Shown: positions 1 through 8,127, numbered from the stretch's first letter. The stretch is 46,110 bases of DNA from Streptomyces sp. LUP47B (GCF_001746295.1 NZ_MJAH01000024.1:1-46110); one strand, 5' to 3'. Notes: generated by a model not told the origin, from the letters alone. Made by a program: numbers and translations.

Positions 1-1498
1 TGCGGGGCGCGGTGGTGTCCTCGACCGCGGTGGTCTCCGACGGGGCGACCGCCTCGACGGGGGCCGGCGCGTCCGGCGAGCCGCCACCACGGGTACGACG
101 GCGACGGCGCGGCGTACGCTCCGAACGCTCCGGGTCGGCGGTGCGGGACTCGTCCCGGCCACCACGCCCGCGACCCCGGTCACGGTCACCGCGGCCGCGT
201 GCACCGCGTCCGCCCGGCTCGCCCAGGTCCTCCAGCTCCTCCGCGGCGAGCCCCGCGCGTGTGCGGTCGGCCCGCGGCAGGACACCCTTGGTGCCCGCGG
301 GGATGCTCAGCTCCTCGTAGAAGTGCGGGGAGGTGGAGTACGTCTCCGGCGGATCGTTGAAGTTGAGCTCGAGCGCCTTGTTGATCAGCTGCCAGCGCGG
401 GATGTCGTCCCAGTCGACGAGGGTGATCGCGATGCCCTTGGCACCCGCGCGGCCGGTACGGCCGATGCGGTGCAGGTACGTCTTCTCCTCTTCGGGAGAC
501 TGGTAGTTGATGACGTGCGTGACGCCCTCGACGTCGATACCGCGGGCGGCGACGTCGGTGCAGACGAGGACGTCCACCTTGCCGTTGCGGAAGGCGCGCA
601 GCGCCTGCTCACGGGCGCCCTGGCCCAGGTCGCCGTGGACCGCGCCGGCGGCGAAACCGCGCTGCTGGAGCTGGTCGGCCAGGTCGGCCGCGGTGCGCTT
701 GGTGCGGCAGAAGACCATGACCAGTCCCCTGCCGTCGGCCTGCAGTATGCGCGCGACCATCTCGGGCTTGTCCATGTTGTGCGCGCGGTACACGTGCTGC
801 TTGGTGTTCGCGACCGTCCTGCCCGCGTCGTCGGGCGAGGTGGCGTTGATGTGCGTGGGCTGCGACATGTAGCGGCGCGCGAGACCGATGACGGCGCCCG
901 GCATGGTCGCCGAGAACAGCATCGTCTGGCGGCGGGCCGGCAGCATGTTGATGATCTTCTCGACGTCGGGCAGGAAGCCCAGGTCGAGCATCTCGTCGGC
1001 CTCGTCGAGGACGAGCGCCTTGATGTGGCCGAGGTTGAGCTTCTTCTGGCCCGCGAGGTCAAGCAGTCGGCCCGGGGTGCCGACGACGACGTCGACGCCC
1101 TTCTTGAGGGCCTCGACCTGGGGCTCGTAGGCGCGGCCGCCGTAGATGGCGAGAACGCGTACGTTGCGTACCTTGCCCGCGGTCTGCAGGTCGTTGGTGA
1201 CCTGGGTGCACAGCTCGCGCGTGGGGACCACGACGAGCGCCTGCGGGGCGTCGGTGAGGGCCTCGGGCTTGGCGCGGCCGGCCTCGACGTCGGCGGGGAC
1301 GGTGACGCGCTCGAGGAGCGGAAGGCCGAAGCCCAGCGTCTTGCCGGTGCCGGTCTTGGCCTGGCCGATGACGTCGGAGCCGGAGAGGGCTACCGGGAGC
1401 GTCATCTGCTGGATGGGGAACGGGTTGATGATGCCGACGGCTTCGAGAGCCTCGGCCGTCTCGGTGAGAATCCCGAGATCGCGGAAGGTCGTAGTCAG
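1..1498 (-). CDS. DEAD-box ATP-dependent RNA helicase (3' end outside window)
   Basis: An RhlE/CshA-type RNA helicase that unwinds structured RNA, acting in the cytoplasm. The two RecA domains are visible: Q-motif region around residues 5-30, motif I GQAKTGTGKT at 45-54, DEAD at about 165-168, then SAT and HRVGRTGRAG-type motifs, followed by an Arg/Gly/Glu-rich disordered tail that continues past the window edge. The start is unusual. In this frame a TAA lies at 1576-1574 and no ATG, GTG or TTG occurs before the first conserved residues (TTFRDLG). The only plausible initiator is CTG at 1498, preceded by AAGAGG seven bases upstream. It is transcribed divergently from the ferritin-like gene. 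The family call is firm; the CTG start is an inference from the absence of alternatives. Confidence 0.93.
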   Translation of the reverse strand, partial: MTTTFRDLGILTETAEALEAVGIINPFPIQQMTLPVALSGSDVIGQAKTGTGKTLGFGLPLLERVTVPADVEAGRAKPEALTDAPQALVVVPTRELCTQVTNDLQTAGKVRNVRVLAIYGGRAYEPQVEALKKGVDVVVGTPGRLLDLAGQKKLNLGHIKALVLDEADEMLDLGFLPDVEKIINMLPARRQTMLFSATMPGAVIGLARRYMSQPTHINATSPDDAGRTVANTKQHVYRAHNMDKPEMVARILQADGRGLVMVFCRTKRTAADLADQLQQRGFAAGAVHGDLGQGAREQALRAFRNGKVDVLVCTDVAARGIDVEGVTHVINYQSPEEEKTYLHRIGRTGRAGAKGIAITLVDWDDIPRWQLINKALELNFNDPPETYSTSPHFYEELSIPAGTKGVLPRADRTRAGLAAEELEDLGEPGGRGARGRGDRDRGRGRGGRDESRTADPERSERTPRRRRRTRGGGSPDAPAPVEAVAPSETTAVEDTTAPR

Positions 1499-1900
1499 GG
1501 TGCTGCCTCTTCTGTGTGCGCGGTGCGAGGCGAGCGCGGGGGGTCGTCTACCGTGCTGGGGACGTCGGCTGCCTTACGGGCTAAGCCGTAATGGCACGGG
1601 ACCACTGCCGACGCTCTAGCGCTCGTACCGCTGAGGGTCCCCCTCCGAACTTCGTACGCACAGTGCCGTACGGGCGAGGAGGGCTGTCGGGTCGGAGCCG
1701 ATCGGGCCACCGACCGGGCATCCTCATACGTGCGGCCTGTCGAGGTTCGGTGCACTCATGAAGTGCCGTCGTACCAGCAGGCGCATTACCACCATACCCC
1801 GGAATCGTGCACATGCGATGGCCGATTTGGTCACGTAGTCGTCGTCACACTGATTGACCAGGACCTTCCGCCGTCCGGAGAGCGGGCTATTGTGCGCTTC
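1499..1900. other. 402-bp divergent intergenic region with a nested stem-loop in the helicase leader
   Basis: No credible gene is seen here. On the helicase side there is a nested inverted repeat: the outer 7-bp arms 1563-1569 and 1607-1613 (CGTCGGC/GCCGACG) enclose a 6-bp hairpin with arms 1574-1579 and 1586-1591 (TTACGG/CCGTAA). It would fold in the 5' leader of the helicase mRNA. A TATTGT element at 1888-1893 sits seven bases before the ATG of the ferritin-like gene and could be its -10. I found no convincing -35 for either gene. Confidence 0.4.
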
Positions 1901-2647
1901 ATGACGACCTCTGACAAGCCCGACAACGCCTCCGAGACCCCTGCCGAACCCACCGGAGTCGCCGCCCAGGACTGGACGAAGGCCTCCGCCGACCCGCAGT
2001 ACCGAGCCGCGGTCGTCGACCTGCTCGGCGCGCTCGCGTACGGCGAACTGGCGGCCTTCGAGCGGCTCGCGGAGGACGCGAAGCTGGCGCCGACGCTGTC
2101 GGACAAGGCGGAGCTGGCGAAGATGGCGTCGGCCGAGTTCCACCACTACGAGAAGCTGCGCGACCGGCTGACCGAGATCGGCGAGGAGCCGACGCTCGCG
2201 ATGGAGCCGTTCGTCGCGGCACTCGACGGCTTCCACCGGCAGACGGCTCCGTCGGACTGGCTGGAGGGGCTCGTCAAGGCGTACGTCGGCGACTCGATCG
2301 CCAGTGACTTCTACCGGGAGGTCGCTGCACGGCTCGACGCGGACTCGCGCGAGCTGGTGCTGGCCGTCCTCGACGACACCGGGCACGCCGGCTTCGCCGT
2401 CGAGAAGGTGCGGGCGGCGATCGACGCGGAACCGCGGGTGGGCGGTCGACTGGCCCTGTGGGCGCGGCGGTTGATGGGGGAGGCGCTCTCGCAGTCGCAG
2501 CGGGTCGTCGCCGACCGGGACGCGCTGTCGACGATGCTCGTCGGGGGCGTCGCTGACGGGTTCGACCTCGCCGAGGTGGGACGGATGTTCTCGCGGATCA
2601 CCGAGGCGCACACGAAGCGGATGGCCGCACTGGGCCTGGCCGCCTAG
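1901..2647 (+). CDS. Ferritin-like fold protein (MiaE-like four-helix bundle)
   Basis: A 248-residue cytoplasmic protein with the helical, acidic pattern of ferritin-like/MiaE-like di-iron proteins common in actinobacteria. Candidate metal ligands are E49 in GELAAFE and the ExxH pair E79/H82 in AEFHHYE, with later acidic helices (SDFYRE, DDTGHAG) that could complete the site. The first 25 residues are low complexity. I chose ATG 1901 because TATTGT at 1888-1893 lies seven bases upstream, as expected for a leaderless mRNA; GTG 1892 is in frame and has GGAG 11 bases upstream, so it remains an alternative. The exact substrate is not known to me. It is divergent from the RNA helicase, with no evident operon partner. 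Confidence 0.82.
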   Translation: MTTSDKPDNASETPAEPTGVAAQDWTKASADPQYRAAVVDLLGALAYGELAAFERLAEDAKLAPTLSDKAELAKMASAEFHHYEKLRDRLTEIGEEPTLAMEPFVAALDGFHRQTAPSDWLEGLVKAYVGDSIASDFYREVAARLDADSRELVLAVLDDTGHAGFAVEKVRAAIDAEPRVGGRLALWARRLMGEALSQSQRVVADRDALSTMLVGGVADGFDLAEVGRMFSRITEAHTKRMAALGLAA

Positions 2648-2717
2648 CGTCCGGCAGCTCGGGGGGCTGTGCCCTGTCGGCGGCCGTGGGTTCGTTGTGG
2701 CGGGTCGCGCAGTCCCC

Positions 2718-2987
2718 CTACGCCGGCGCTGATCGGCGCAGCCTGCCGTTCGGCCGCAGGAGCAGGGACAGTGACGCCACCGAGACCACTGCCGCGCCCA
2801 GCAGGATCAGCAAAATGTTGCCCGGGCCCAGCGCGGTGTGGGTCAGGAAGGCGCCGAAGAGGCCTCCCGCGGTGCCCGTCGCGAGGACCAGGGAGCGGGC
2901 CGGCAGGCGGTGGGCGAGGCGGTGTACCGCCACCCCTGCCAGTACGAGACCGAGCAGAGCGGAGCCGAGCGCTTCGAACAACATCAT
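2718..2987 (-). CDS. Small integral membrane protein, function unknown
   Basis: An 89-residue protein with three hydrophobic segments (roughly residues 3-20, 30-50 and 55-78) and a short Arg-rich C-terminus (LLLRPNGRLRRSAPA), so it is probably a three-helix membrane protein with its basic tail inside. The start is ATG 2987, the first of two consecutive ATGs, with GGGAGGGACCCC just upstream as a strong ribosome binding site; the longer frame upstream lacks one. I do not recognise a named family. The neighbours on the same strand are the DUF3107 and TetR genes, with about 200-bp gaps, so it is likely a separate transcription unit. Confidence 0.7.
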   Translation of the reverse strand: MMLFEALGSALLGLVLAGVAVHRLAHRLPARSLVLATGTAGGLFGAFLTHTALGPGNILLILLGAAVVSVASLSLLLRPNGRLRRSAPA

Positions 2988-3136
2988 GGGGTCCCTCCCA
3001 CACGGCCACACTGCGCATCACGGTCGTAGCCCGTCATACCCGTGACCTGCGGAATGCAATCCTCCTCCGGGTGCTCCCCGTGCTCCATACGTGGAGAAAA
3101 GAAACCTGGACAAAGGAATGCCGCCCGCGGCGCGAA

Positions 3137-3171
3137 GAGGGGCCCGGCGACCACCGGTCGCCGGGCCCCTC
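3137..3171 (-). terminator. Stem-loop terminator after the DUF3107 gene
   Basis: Perfect 16-bp inverted repeat: arm 3137-3152 begins GAGGGGCCCGG and pairs with 3156-3171 across a 3-base loop, with A3136/T3172 able to extend it. It lies 14 bp after the stop of the DUF3107 gene. There is no U-tract, which is usual for Streptomyces terminators. Confidence 0.75.
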
Positions 3172-3184
3172 TCCGTCTGTCTGC

Positions 3185-3412
3185 CTACAGCGCGCCGAAG
3201 CCCACCTTGCGCGGAGCCGGCTCACCGAGCTCGACGTACGCCAGACGGTCGGCCGGGACGAGGACCTTGCGGCCGTGCTCGTCCACCAGGCTCAGCAGCT
3301 GGGACTTGCCGGCCAGGGCCTCCGACACCGCCCGCTCGACCTCCTCGGCGCTCTGACCGCTCTCCAGAACGATCTCGCGGGGCGCGTGCTGCACGCCGAT
3401 CTTGACCTCCAC
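3185..3412 (-). CDS. DUF3107 family small protein
   Basis: A 75-residue protein with the start MEVKIGVQHAPREIVLES and the end PAPRKVGFGAL typical of the actinobacterial DUF3107 family, which has no established function. It is soluble, with no signal peptide or membrane segment. I start it at GTG 3412, which has GGAGGG eight bases upstream; the longer reading frame upstream has no ribosome binding site and does not resemble the family. A possible -10 (TAATGT, 3475-3470) lies about 60 bp upstream in the gap from the TetR gene. In many actinobacteria this family sits near a TetR regulator and an RNA helicase, as it does here. Confidence 0.85.
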   Translation of the reverse strand: MEVKIGVQHAPREIVLESGQSAEEVERAVSEALAGKSQLLSLVDEHGRKVLVPADRLAYVELGEPAPRKVGFGAL

Positions 3413-3540
3413 GGCTATGTCCCTCCGACGGTCAGTGAAGTGCGCGGCCTTCCGCGCCGTACCCAGCACACATTAGCCCGGTGAGGGGACGTACACGTTC
3501 CGCGCGAGAACGCCAACAGCGAACAACGGACGGGAACAAA

Positions 3541-3566
3541 CGACCCGCACGCGCGCGTGCGGGTCG
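3541..3566 (-). terminator. Palindromic terminator downstream of the TetR gene
   Basis: A perfect 26-bp palindrome (13-base arms, CGACCCGCACGCG then its complement) about 50 bp after the TetR stop codon. It would form a very GC-rich hairpin in the transcript. It could instead be an operator, but its position after the gene favours termination. Confidence 0.55.
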
Positions 3567-3582
3567 AAGTGCTGGTCCCAGC

Positions 3583-3618
3583 GGTGCTCTCAGTGGTGCT
3601 CTCAGTGGTGCTCTCAGT
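3583..3618. repeat. Three tandem 12-bp repeats across the TetR stop codon
   Basis: GGTGCTCTCAGT is repeated exactly three times. Read on the minus strand in the TetR frame, each unit carries an in-frame TGA, so the protein end is followed by two further in-frame stops spaced 12 bases apart. Confidence 0.9.
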
Positions 3619-4255
3619 GGTTCTCCATGCCGTGCAGCGGGAATCCGGCGATGCCCCGCCACGCCAGTGACGTGAGCAGTTGGACCGCCTGGTCGCGCGG
3701 GACGCTGCGGTCGCTGTGCAGCCAGGACCTGGCCACCACCTGGGCGAGGCCACCGAGGCCCGAGGCGAGCAGCATCGACTCCGCGCGCGAGAGGCCGGTG
3801 TCCTCCGCGATCACCTCGGAGATCGCCTCGGCGCACTCGACGGTGACCTTGTCGACGCGCTCGCGCACCGCGGGCTCGTTCGTCAGGTCCGACTCGAAGA
3901 CCAGGCGGAAGGCGCCGCCGTCGTCCTCGACGTACGCGAAATAGGCGTCCATGGTCGCCCGTACGCGCTGCTTGTTGTCGGTCGTCGACGCGAGCGCGGT
4001 GCGCACCGCCAGGATCAGGGACTCGCAGTGCTGGTCCAGCAGCGCGAGATAGAGATCGAGCTTGCCCGGGAAGTGCTGGTAGAGCACCGGCTTGCTGACG
4101 CCGGCGCGCTCGGCGATGTCGTCCATCGCGGCCGCGTGGTAGCCCTGCGCCACGAACACTTCCTGCGCGGCGCCCAGCAGCTGGTTCCGTCGGGCACGGC
4201 GCGGCAGGCGCGTCCCGCGCGGGCGTGCCGCCTCTGTCTGCTCGATGGCTGTCAC
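3614..4255 (-). CDS. TetR/AcrR family transcriptional regulator
   Basis: A 213-residue DNA-binding regulator. An N-terminal helix-turn-helix domain is visible at about residues 20-65: RRNQLLGAAQEVFVAQGYH, then MDDIAERAGVSKPVLYQHFPGK, the usual TetR signature with the recognition helix ending in LYQHF. The remainder is an all-helical ligand or dimerisation domain with no recognisable ligand motif. The start is GTG 4255 with GGGAGG four to five bases upstream; the longer frame reads through arginine-rich sequence with no ribosome site. The target is unknown: it could act on its own promoter or on the neighbouring unlinked genes. The stop codon lies in a 12-bp tandem repeat, giving three successive in-frame stops. 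Confidence 0.93.
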   Translation of the reverse strand: MTAIEQTEAARPRGTRLPRRARRNQLLGAAQEVFVAQGYHAAAMDDIAERAGVSKPVLYQHFPGKLDLYLALLDQHCESLILAVRTALASTTDNKQRVRATMDAYFAYVEDDGGAFRLVFESDLTNEPAVRERVDKVTVECAEAISEVIAEDTGLSRAESMLLASGLGGLAQVVARSWLHSDRSVPRDQAVQLLTSLAWRGIAGFPLHGMENH

Positions 4256-4480
4256 GCCGCCTCCCAATGTCGTCCACATGCGGTGTGCGCCGCGCCGCCA
4301 TCGTACTTTTCGGTAACCGTGCTGTGCGCGGTGCGAACGCAGAATTTCACGGACCGGACGGTGACGAAAACCGCCCAAAGGTTTCAAAAGGTCATCTAGT
4401 GGGCACTGGCCGCCCCGTTCCTGCCAGGGAATGTGCTGATGAGTGCTTTGTCGGCCGCTCGGCGCCAGGCCGGGCCGACG

Positions 4481-4732
4481 TCACCGATAGTCGTCCTCGT
4501 CGAGCGAGACGACCCTGGCCTGTTCGACGAGGTCGGCCTCGTTGGCCCGGTCGGGGTCGACGCCGGTCAGGGGGTCGTCGCGGTCGGGCGCGATGTCGGT
4601 GTGCTGCTCTGCCGCGTCGCCCTCGGGGGCCTCGACGTCGAGCTCGACGACGTCGTCCTCCTCGACGGCCTCGGAATCGGTGAAGGCCTCGGGGTCGGTG
4701 AAGGCCTCGGGGTCGGTGGGGTCGTAGGCCAT
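4481..4732 (-). CDS. Small acidic protein with a DPEAFT repeat, function unknown
   Basis: An 83-residue, strongly acidic protein (starting MAYDPTDPEAFTDPEAF and ending VVSLDEDDYR) with no cysteine, membrane segment or signal peptide. It is probably disordered. The start is ATG 4732 with AAGGGAG six to eight bases upstream; a frame beginning further upstream is open but has no ribosome site. The N-terminal part comes from three 18-bp DNA repeats. The codon pattern (G/C at third positions) supports real coding. Similar short acidic proteins recur in Streptomyces, but I know of no function for them. It stands alone between the TetR gene and a divergent hydrolase. Confidence 0.65.
   Translation of the reverse strand: MAYDPTDPEAFTDPEAFTDSEAVEEDDVVELDVEAPEGDAAEQHTDIAPDRDDPLTGVDPDRANEADLVEQARVVSLDEDDYR
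4667..4720. repeat. Three 18-bp tandem repeats inside the acidic protein gene
   Basis: GGCCTCGGGGTCGGTGAA occurs at 4685-4702, with near-identical units at 4667-4684 and 4703-4720. On the coding (minus) strand each unit encodes a six-residue block of the DPEAFT type. Confidence 0.9.
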
Positions 4733-4922
4733 GGTGGGCTCCCTTCCTAGAACGTCCCTGATGTACACAGGGGGCCACATTCGGGTGCCCTGCGTACGAG
4801 CCTAGGAGACACACGATCTGGATGCCATGCGATGTGGGCGCCGCCGCCGAGCACGCCTCGTACACGTGCTCTGTGATGGCGAACACACGAACCACTGCGT
4901 GATCGTCTCGTAACATTGCCCC

Positions 4923-5996
4923 ATGTCTTCGACCGAGCTGCCCTTCGTGCCGCCCGCCACCGTCCTTCCGAAGGTGGCACCCGTCAGGGTCGGCGAGGGC
5001 GAGCGGATCAGGTCGGTGGGGCTGCCGGGGATCACTCTCACGGTGCGTTCGAGACCACCCGCGCGCGAGGGGCTGCCGCCCGCGTTGTACGTCCATGGCC
5101 TGGGCGGTTCCTCGCAGAACTGGTCGGCGCTGATGGAGCAGCTGGAGGGCGACGTCGACGGCGAGGCCGTCGATCTGCCGGGCTTCGGTGACTCGCCGCC
5201 TCCGGACGACGGCAACTACTCGATCACCGCACACGCGCGCGCGGTGATCCGTTTTCTCGACGCGTCCGGCCGCGGTCCCGTCCACCTCTTCGGGAACTCC
5301 CTCGGCGGCGCGGTCTCCACGCGCGTGGCAGCGGTGCGGCCCGACCTGGTGCGCACCCTCACCCTCGTTTCGCCGGCCCTCCCGGAGATCCGCGTCCAGC
5401 GCAGCGCCGTGCCCACGGGGCTGCTGGCGGTGCCCGGCGTGGCCGGTCTGTTCACCCGGTTCAGCAAGGACTGGACGGCCGAGCAGCGCGTCCGCGGGGT
5501 CATGGCCCTGTGCTACGGCGACCCCGGGCGGGTCACTCCGGACGGCTTCCGGTACGCGGTGGAGGAGATGGAGCGGCGGCTGCAACTGCCGTACTTCTGG
5601 GACGCGATGACGCGTTCCGCGCGCGGGCTGGTGAACGCCTACACCCTGGGCGGCCAGCACGCGCTGTGGCGTCAGGCCGAGCGTGTTCTCGCGCCCACGC
5701 TCCTCGTCTACGGCGGCCGTGACCAGCTCGTCGGCTTCCGCATGGCCCAGAAGGCGGCCCGGGTCTTCCGTGACTCCCGACTGCTGACCCTGCCGGAGGC
5801 GGGGCACGTGGCGATGATGGAGTACCCGGAGACGGTGGCGGGGGCGTTCCGGGACTTCGCGGCGGACAGGGGGCCTTCCGACGGTTCCGTGGGAGGCTCT
5901 GACAGGCGTGACGGCTCCGTGGGGGCCTCCGCTGACAGCGGCGATGCCGCGACGGCCTCCGGTGACGGGGCCGACGCCACGACTGTGGGGAGCTGA
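4923..5996 (+). CDS. Alpha/beta-fold hydrolase
   Basis: A 357-residue enzyme of the alpha/beta hydrolase superfamily. The oxyanion-hole motif HGLGG is at 58-62, the nucleophile elbow GNSLGG has S126, the acid is D267 in GGRDQLV and the base is H295 in EAGHVAMME, so the triad is complete. There is no signal peptide, so it is cytoplasmic. The last 40 residues are a Ser/Asp/Gly-rich low-complexity tail. The substrate cannot be told from sequence. TAACAT at 4911-4916 is six bases before the ATG and there is no Shine-Dalgarno sequence, suggesting a leaderless transcript. The DUF3152 gene follows 8 bp downstream, so the two are probably co-transcribed. Confidence 0.88.
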   Translation: MSSTELPFVPPATVLPKVAPVRVGEGERIRSVGLPGITLTVRSRPPAREGLPPALYVHGLGGSSQNWSALMEQLEGDVDGEAVDLPGFGDSPPPDDGNYSITAHARAVIRFLDASGRGPVHLFGNSLGGAVSTRVAAVRPDLVRTLTLVSPALPEIRVQRSAVPTGLLAVPGVAGLFTRFSKDWTAEQRVRGVMALCYGDPGRVTPDGFRYAVEEMERRLQLPYFWDAMTRSARGLVNAYTLGGQHALWRQAERVLAPTLLVYGGRDQLVGFRMAQKAARVFRDSRLLTLPEAGHVAMMEYPETVAGAFRDFAADRGPSDGSVGGSDRRDGSVGASADSGDAATASGDGADATTVGS

Positions 5997-6004
5997 GGCG
6001 GGGC

Positions 6005-8107
6005 GTGGGACGCCACAGTCGACGCGGGTCCGCTCCCAAGAAGGGGCCCGACAGGGGCAGTTCCGAACAGGCCGATCCGGGCAGCCGCGCGGGCGCCAAG
6101 GGTCTCGGGCCGGGGGTTACGGGCCGGGCGGGCGCTGAAGGAGTGCGGGGCGTCGAGGGTTTTGGGCCGGGGGTTACGGGCCGGGCGGGCGCTGAAGGAG
6201 TGCGGGGCGTCGAGGGTTTTGGGCCGGGGGTTACGGGCCGGGCGGGCGCTGAAGGAGTGCGGGGCGTCGAGGGTTTCGGGCCGGGGGTTACGGGCCGGGC
6301 GGGTGCCGGAGGGGCGCGAGGCGTCGGCCCGGGTCTCGGCGCGGAGGCGACCGGCCGGAATCTCGGCTCGGAGGCGACCGGCCGGGGACGGACGCCGACT
6401 TCCGCCGCTCCGGCGCCGCAGGCTGCTCGGCAGAGGGCGCAGGGAGGCCGGGGGCCCGACCGTGGGGCACCCGGGGCTGGGCCCGGGGTCGACGCTGCCG
6501 GGTATCGGGTGCCTGCGCAGGGCGGCCCGCGGCTTGCGGATGGCACGCCCGCGCGTGGCGTTCCTCGGCTTGGGGACGGGACACCCGCGCAGGGATTTCC
6601 TCGGGTTCCCGATGGCACCCCCGCACATGGCTTCCCCCGGCTTGCGGATGGCACGCCCGCGCGTGGCGTTCCTCGGCTTGGGGACGGGACACCGGCGCAC
6701 GGGTTTCCCCGGGTTCCCGACGGCACCCCCGCGCACGGCTTTCCTCGGCTGGCCGACGGCACGCCGGCGCGTGGGGTTCCTCGTGTGTCCGACGGTCCGG
6801 CCGGCCAAGGTCCGCGGCGCGTCCCGGACGGGACGCCCCCGCACGGTTTCCCGCGGCTGCCCGACGGCACCCCGGCCCATGGCGTCCCCCGGGCCCGTGG
6901 TGGCCATCCCGAGCAGCGTGAATCCGGCGGTGGCTGGGGGGAGTTGAGCGATCAGGGGCCGGACGGGCACGCCGCCGCCGGACCGGGAGCCGCTCCTCCG
7001 CGGCAGCGGCAGGGCCCGTCGCGGTCGAGGTCGGGGCCACGACAGGACTACCTCGACGCGTTCACCGACGAGGTCGACGCCTTCGCGCCCGGCGGCCCTC
7101 GTGGACCCCGCGGCCCTGTTCCCGCGAACGGTCCCGCCACAGGGGCCCGCGCGTCCGCCTCCGCGTACCCCGCCACCGCGCACCACTCCGACCCGTACGG
7201 CTCGGTCACCGACTGGCCCGACGCCGGCGACACCGACCCCGACGAGGACGCCCGCCCCGACTCCGGCGACGCGCCGCCGGCCGACCCGCCGCCGGTGGCC
7301 AAGGGCGGCAAGGGCCGGGCGTTCACCGGCATCGCGGCCGCCGCCGTCGTCACCGTGCTCGCCGTCGTCGTGGCGGGGCAGGTCACCGGCGGGCACGACA
7401 CCGCCGTGGGCACACAGTCCGCGACCGACCAGGCCCGGGACGCCCGCGACTCCGCCACGGGTGCGGACGGGCAGCCGACGCCGTCCTCCTCGGCCAGTGT
7501 GGCGACGCTGCCGTACGACCAGGCGATGGGCATCAAGTACCCGCTCAGCGCCAAGCTCGACGGCTCGGGGAAGTTCGACGCGGTCCAGGGCGTCGACAAG
7601 GCGCCCGGCAAGGGACAGAAGTACACCTACCGCGTGGACGTGGAACAGGGTCTCGGACTCGACGGCGAACTCTTCGCCGAGGCCGTGCAGAAGACGCTCA
7701 ACGACGACCGCAGCTGGGCCCATGGCGGTGCCCGGACCTTCGAGCGCGTCTACTCGGGCAAGCCCGACTTCGTGGTCACGCTCGCCAGTCCCGGCACCAC
7801 GGCCGACTGGTGCGCCAAGTCCGGCCTCGACACCACCGAGGACAACGTCTCGTGCGACTCGGCCGCCACCGAACGCGTGATGATCAACGCGTATCGATGG
7901 GCGCAGGGATCAACCACATACGGTGATCAGATCCATGCCTACCGTCAAATGTTGATCAACCATGAAGTCGGTCACCGCCTCGGCTACTCCCATGTCACCT
8001 GCGACAAGAACGGCGAGCTCGCGCCGGTGATGCAGCAGCAGACAAAGTTCCTCGACCACGACGGCATCCACTGCCGGGCCAACCCCTGGGCCTACCCCGG
8101 GAGTTGA
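6005..8107 (+). CDS. Membrane-anchored DUF3152 protein with a metalloprotease-like motif and N-terminal repeats
   Basis: A 700-residue protein in three parts. Residues 1 to about 430 are disordered, Gly/Pro/Arg-rich and built largely of two repeat arrays (19-residue and 12-residue units). Residues about 437-459 form one membrane helix (FTGIAAAAVVTVLAVVVAG). The C-terminal 200 residues are a DUF3152 domain, predicted to lie outside the membrane, with HEVGHRLGYSH near residue 652, the HExxH-x5-H pattern of zinc metallopeptidases, and conserved Cys residues that may pair. This gives a type II topology: repeats inside, enzyme-like domain outside. The start is GTG 6005 (MGRHSRRG), the usual start of the family. 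Peptidase activity is inferred from the motif; I know of no proven activity. It follows the hydrolase gene by 8 bp. Confidence 0.85.
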   Translation: MGRHSRRGSAPKKGPDRGSSEQADPGSRAGAKGLGPGVTGRAGAEGVRGVEGFGPGVTGRAGAEGVRGVEGFGPGVTGRAGAEGVRGVEGFGPGVTGRAGAGGARGVGPGLGAEATGRNLGSEATGRGRTPTSAAPAPQAARQRAQGGRGPDRGAPGAGPGVDAAGYRVPAQGGPRLADGTPARGVPRLGDGTPAQGFPRVPDGTPAHGFPRLADGTPARGVPRLGDGTPAHGFPRVPDGTPAHGFPRLADGTPARGVPRVSDGPAGQGPRRVPDGTPPHGFPRLPDGTPAHGVPRARGGHPEQRESGGGWGELSDQGPDGHAAAGPGAAPPRQRQGPSRSRSGPRQDYLDAFTDEVDAFAPGGPRGPRGPVPANGPATGARASASAYPATAHHSDPYGSVTDWPDAGDTDPDEDARPDSGDAPPADPPPVAKGGKGRAFTGIAAAAVVTVLAVVVAGQVTGGHDTAVGTQSATDQARDARDSATGADGQPTPSSSASVATLPYDQAMGIKYPLSAKLDGSGKFDAVQGVDKAPGKGQKYTYRVDVEQGLGLDGELFAEAVQKTLNDDRSWAHGGARTFERVYSGKPDFVVTLASPGTTADWCAKSGLDTTEDNVSCDSAATERVMINAYRWAQGSTTYGDQIHAYRQMLINHEVGHRLGYSHVTCDKNGELAPVMQQQTKFLDHDGIHCRANPWAYPGS
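6107..6305. repeat. 57-bp tandem repeat array in the DUF3152 gene
   Basis: Three nearly identical 57-bp units (6107-6163, 6164-6220, 6221-6277) and a truncated fourth from 6278. Each encodes GPGVTGRAGAEGVRGVEGF. Sequence conservation between the units is almost complete at the DNA level, which points to recent expansion. Confidence 0.93.
6533..6892. repeat. 36-bp tandem repeat array in the DUF3152 gene
   Basis: Ten units of 36 bp encoding 12-residue blocks of the form LADGTPARGVPR, with alternating R/H/Q and V/F variants. The order of variants suggests duplication of a three-unit block. The array is 360 bp long and stays in frame. Confidence 0.93.
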
Positions 8108-8127
8108 CGGATGGTGCCCATGTCACA

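Noticed and set aside
1892..1894. GTG as the start of the ferritin-like gene.
   Set aside because: It would fall in the probable -10 element TATTGT (1888-1893). ATG 1901 gives a start consistent with a leaderless mRNA. GTG is kept only as an alternative.
6533..6892. Regular 36-bp repeats considered as a CRISPR array.
   Set aside because: The units are directly adjacent with no unique spacers and are in frame with the DUF3152 protein. They are coding repeats.
5708..7723. A 671-codon open frame on the minus strand opposite the hydrolase and DUF3152 genes.
   Set aside because: It is open only because the repeats have periods divisible by three and the strand is G/C-rich. It lacks a ribosome site, and its residues are Arg/Pro low complexity. 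The plus-strand genes have recognisable domains.
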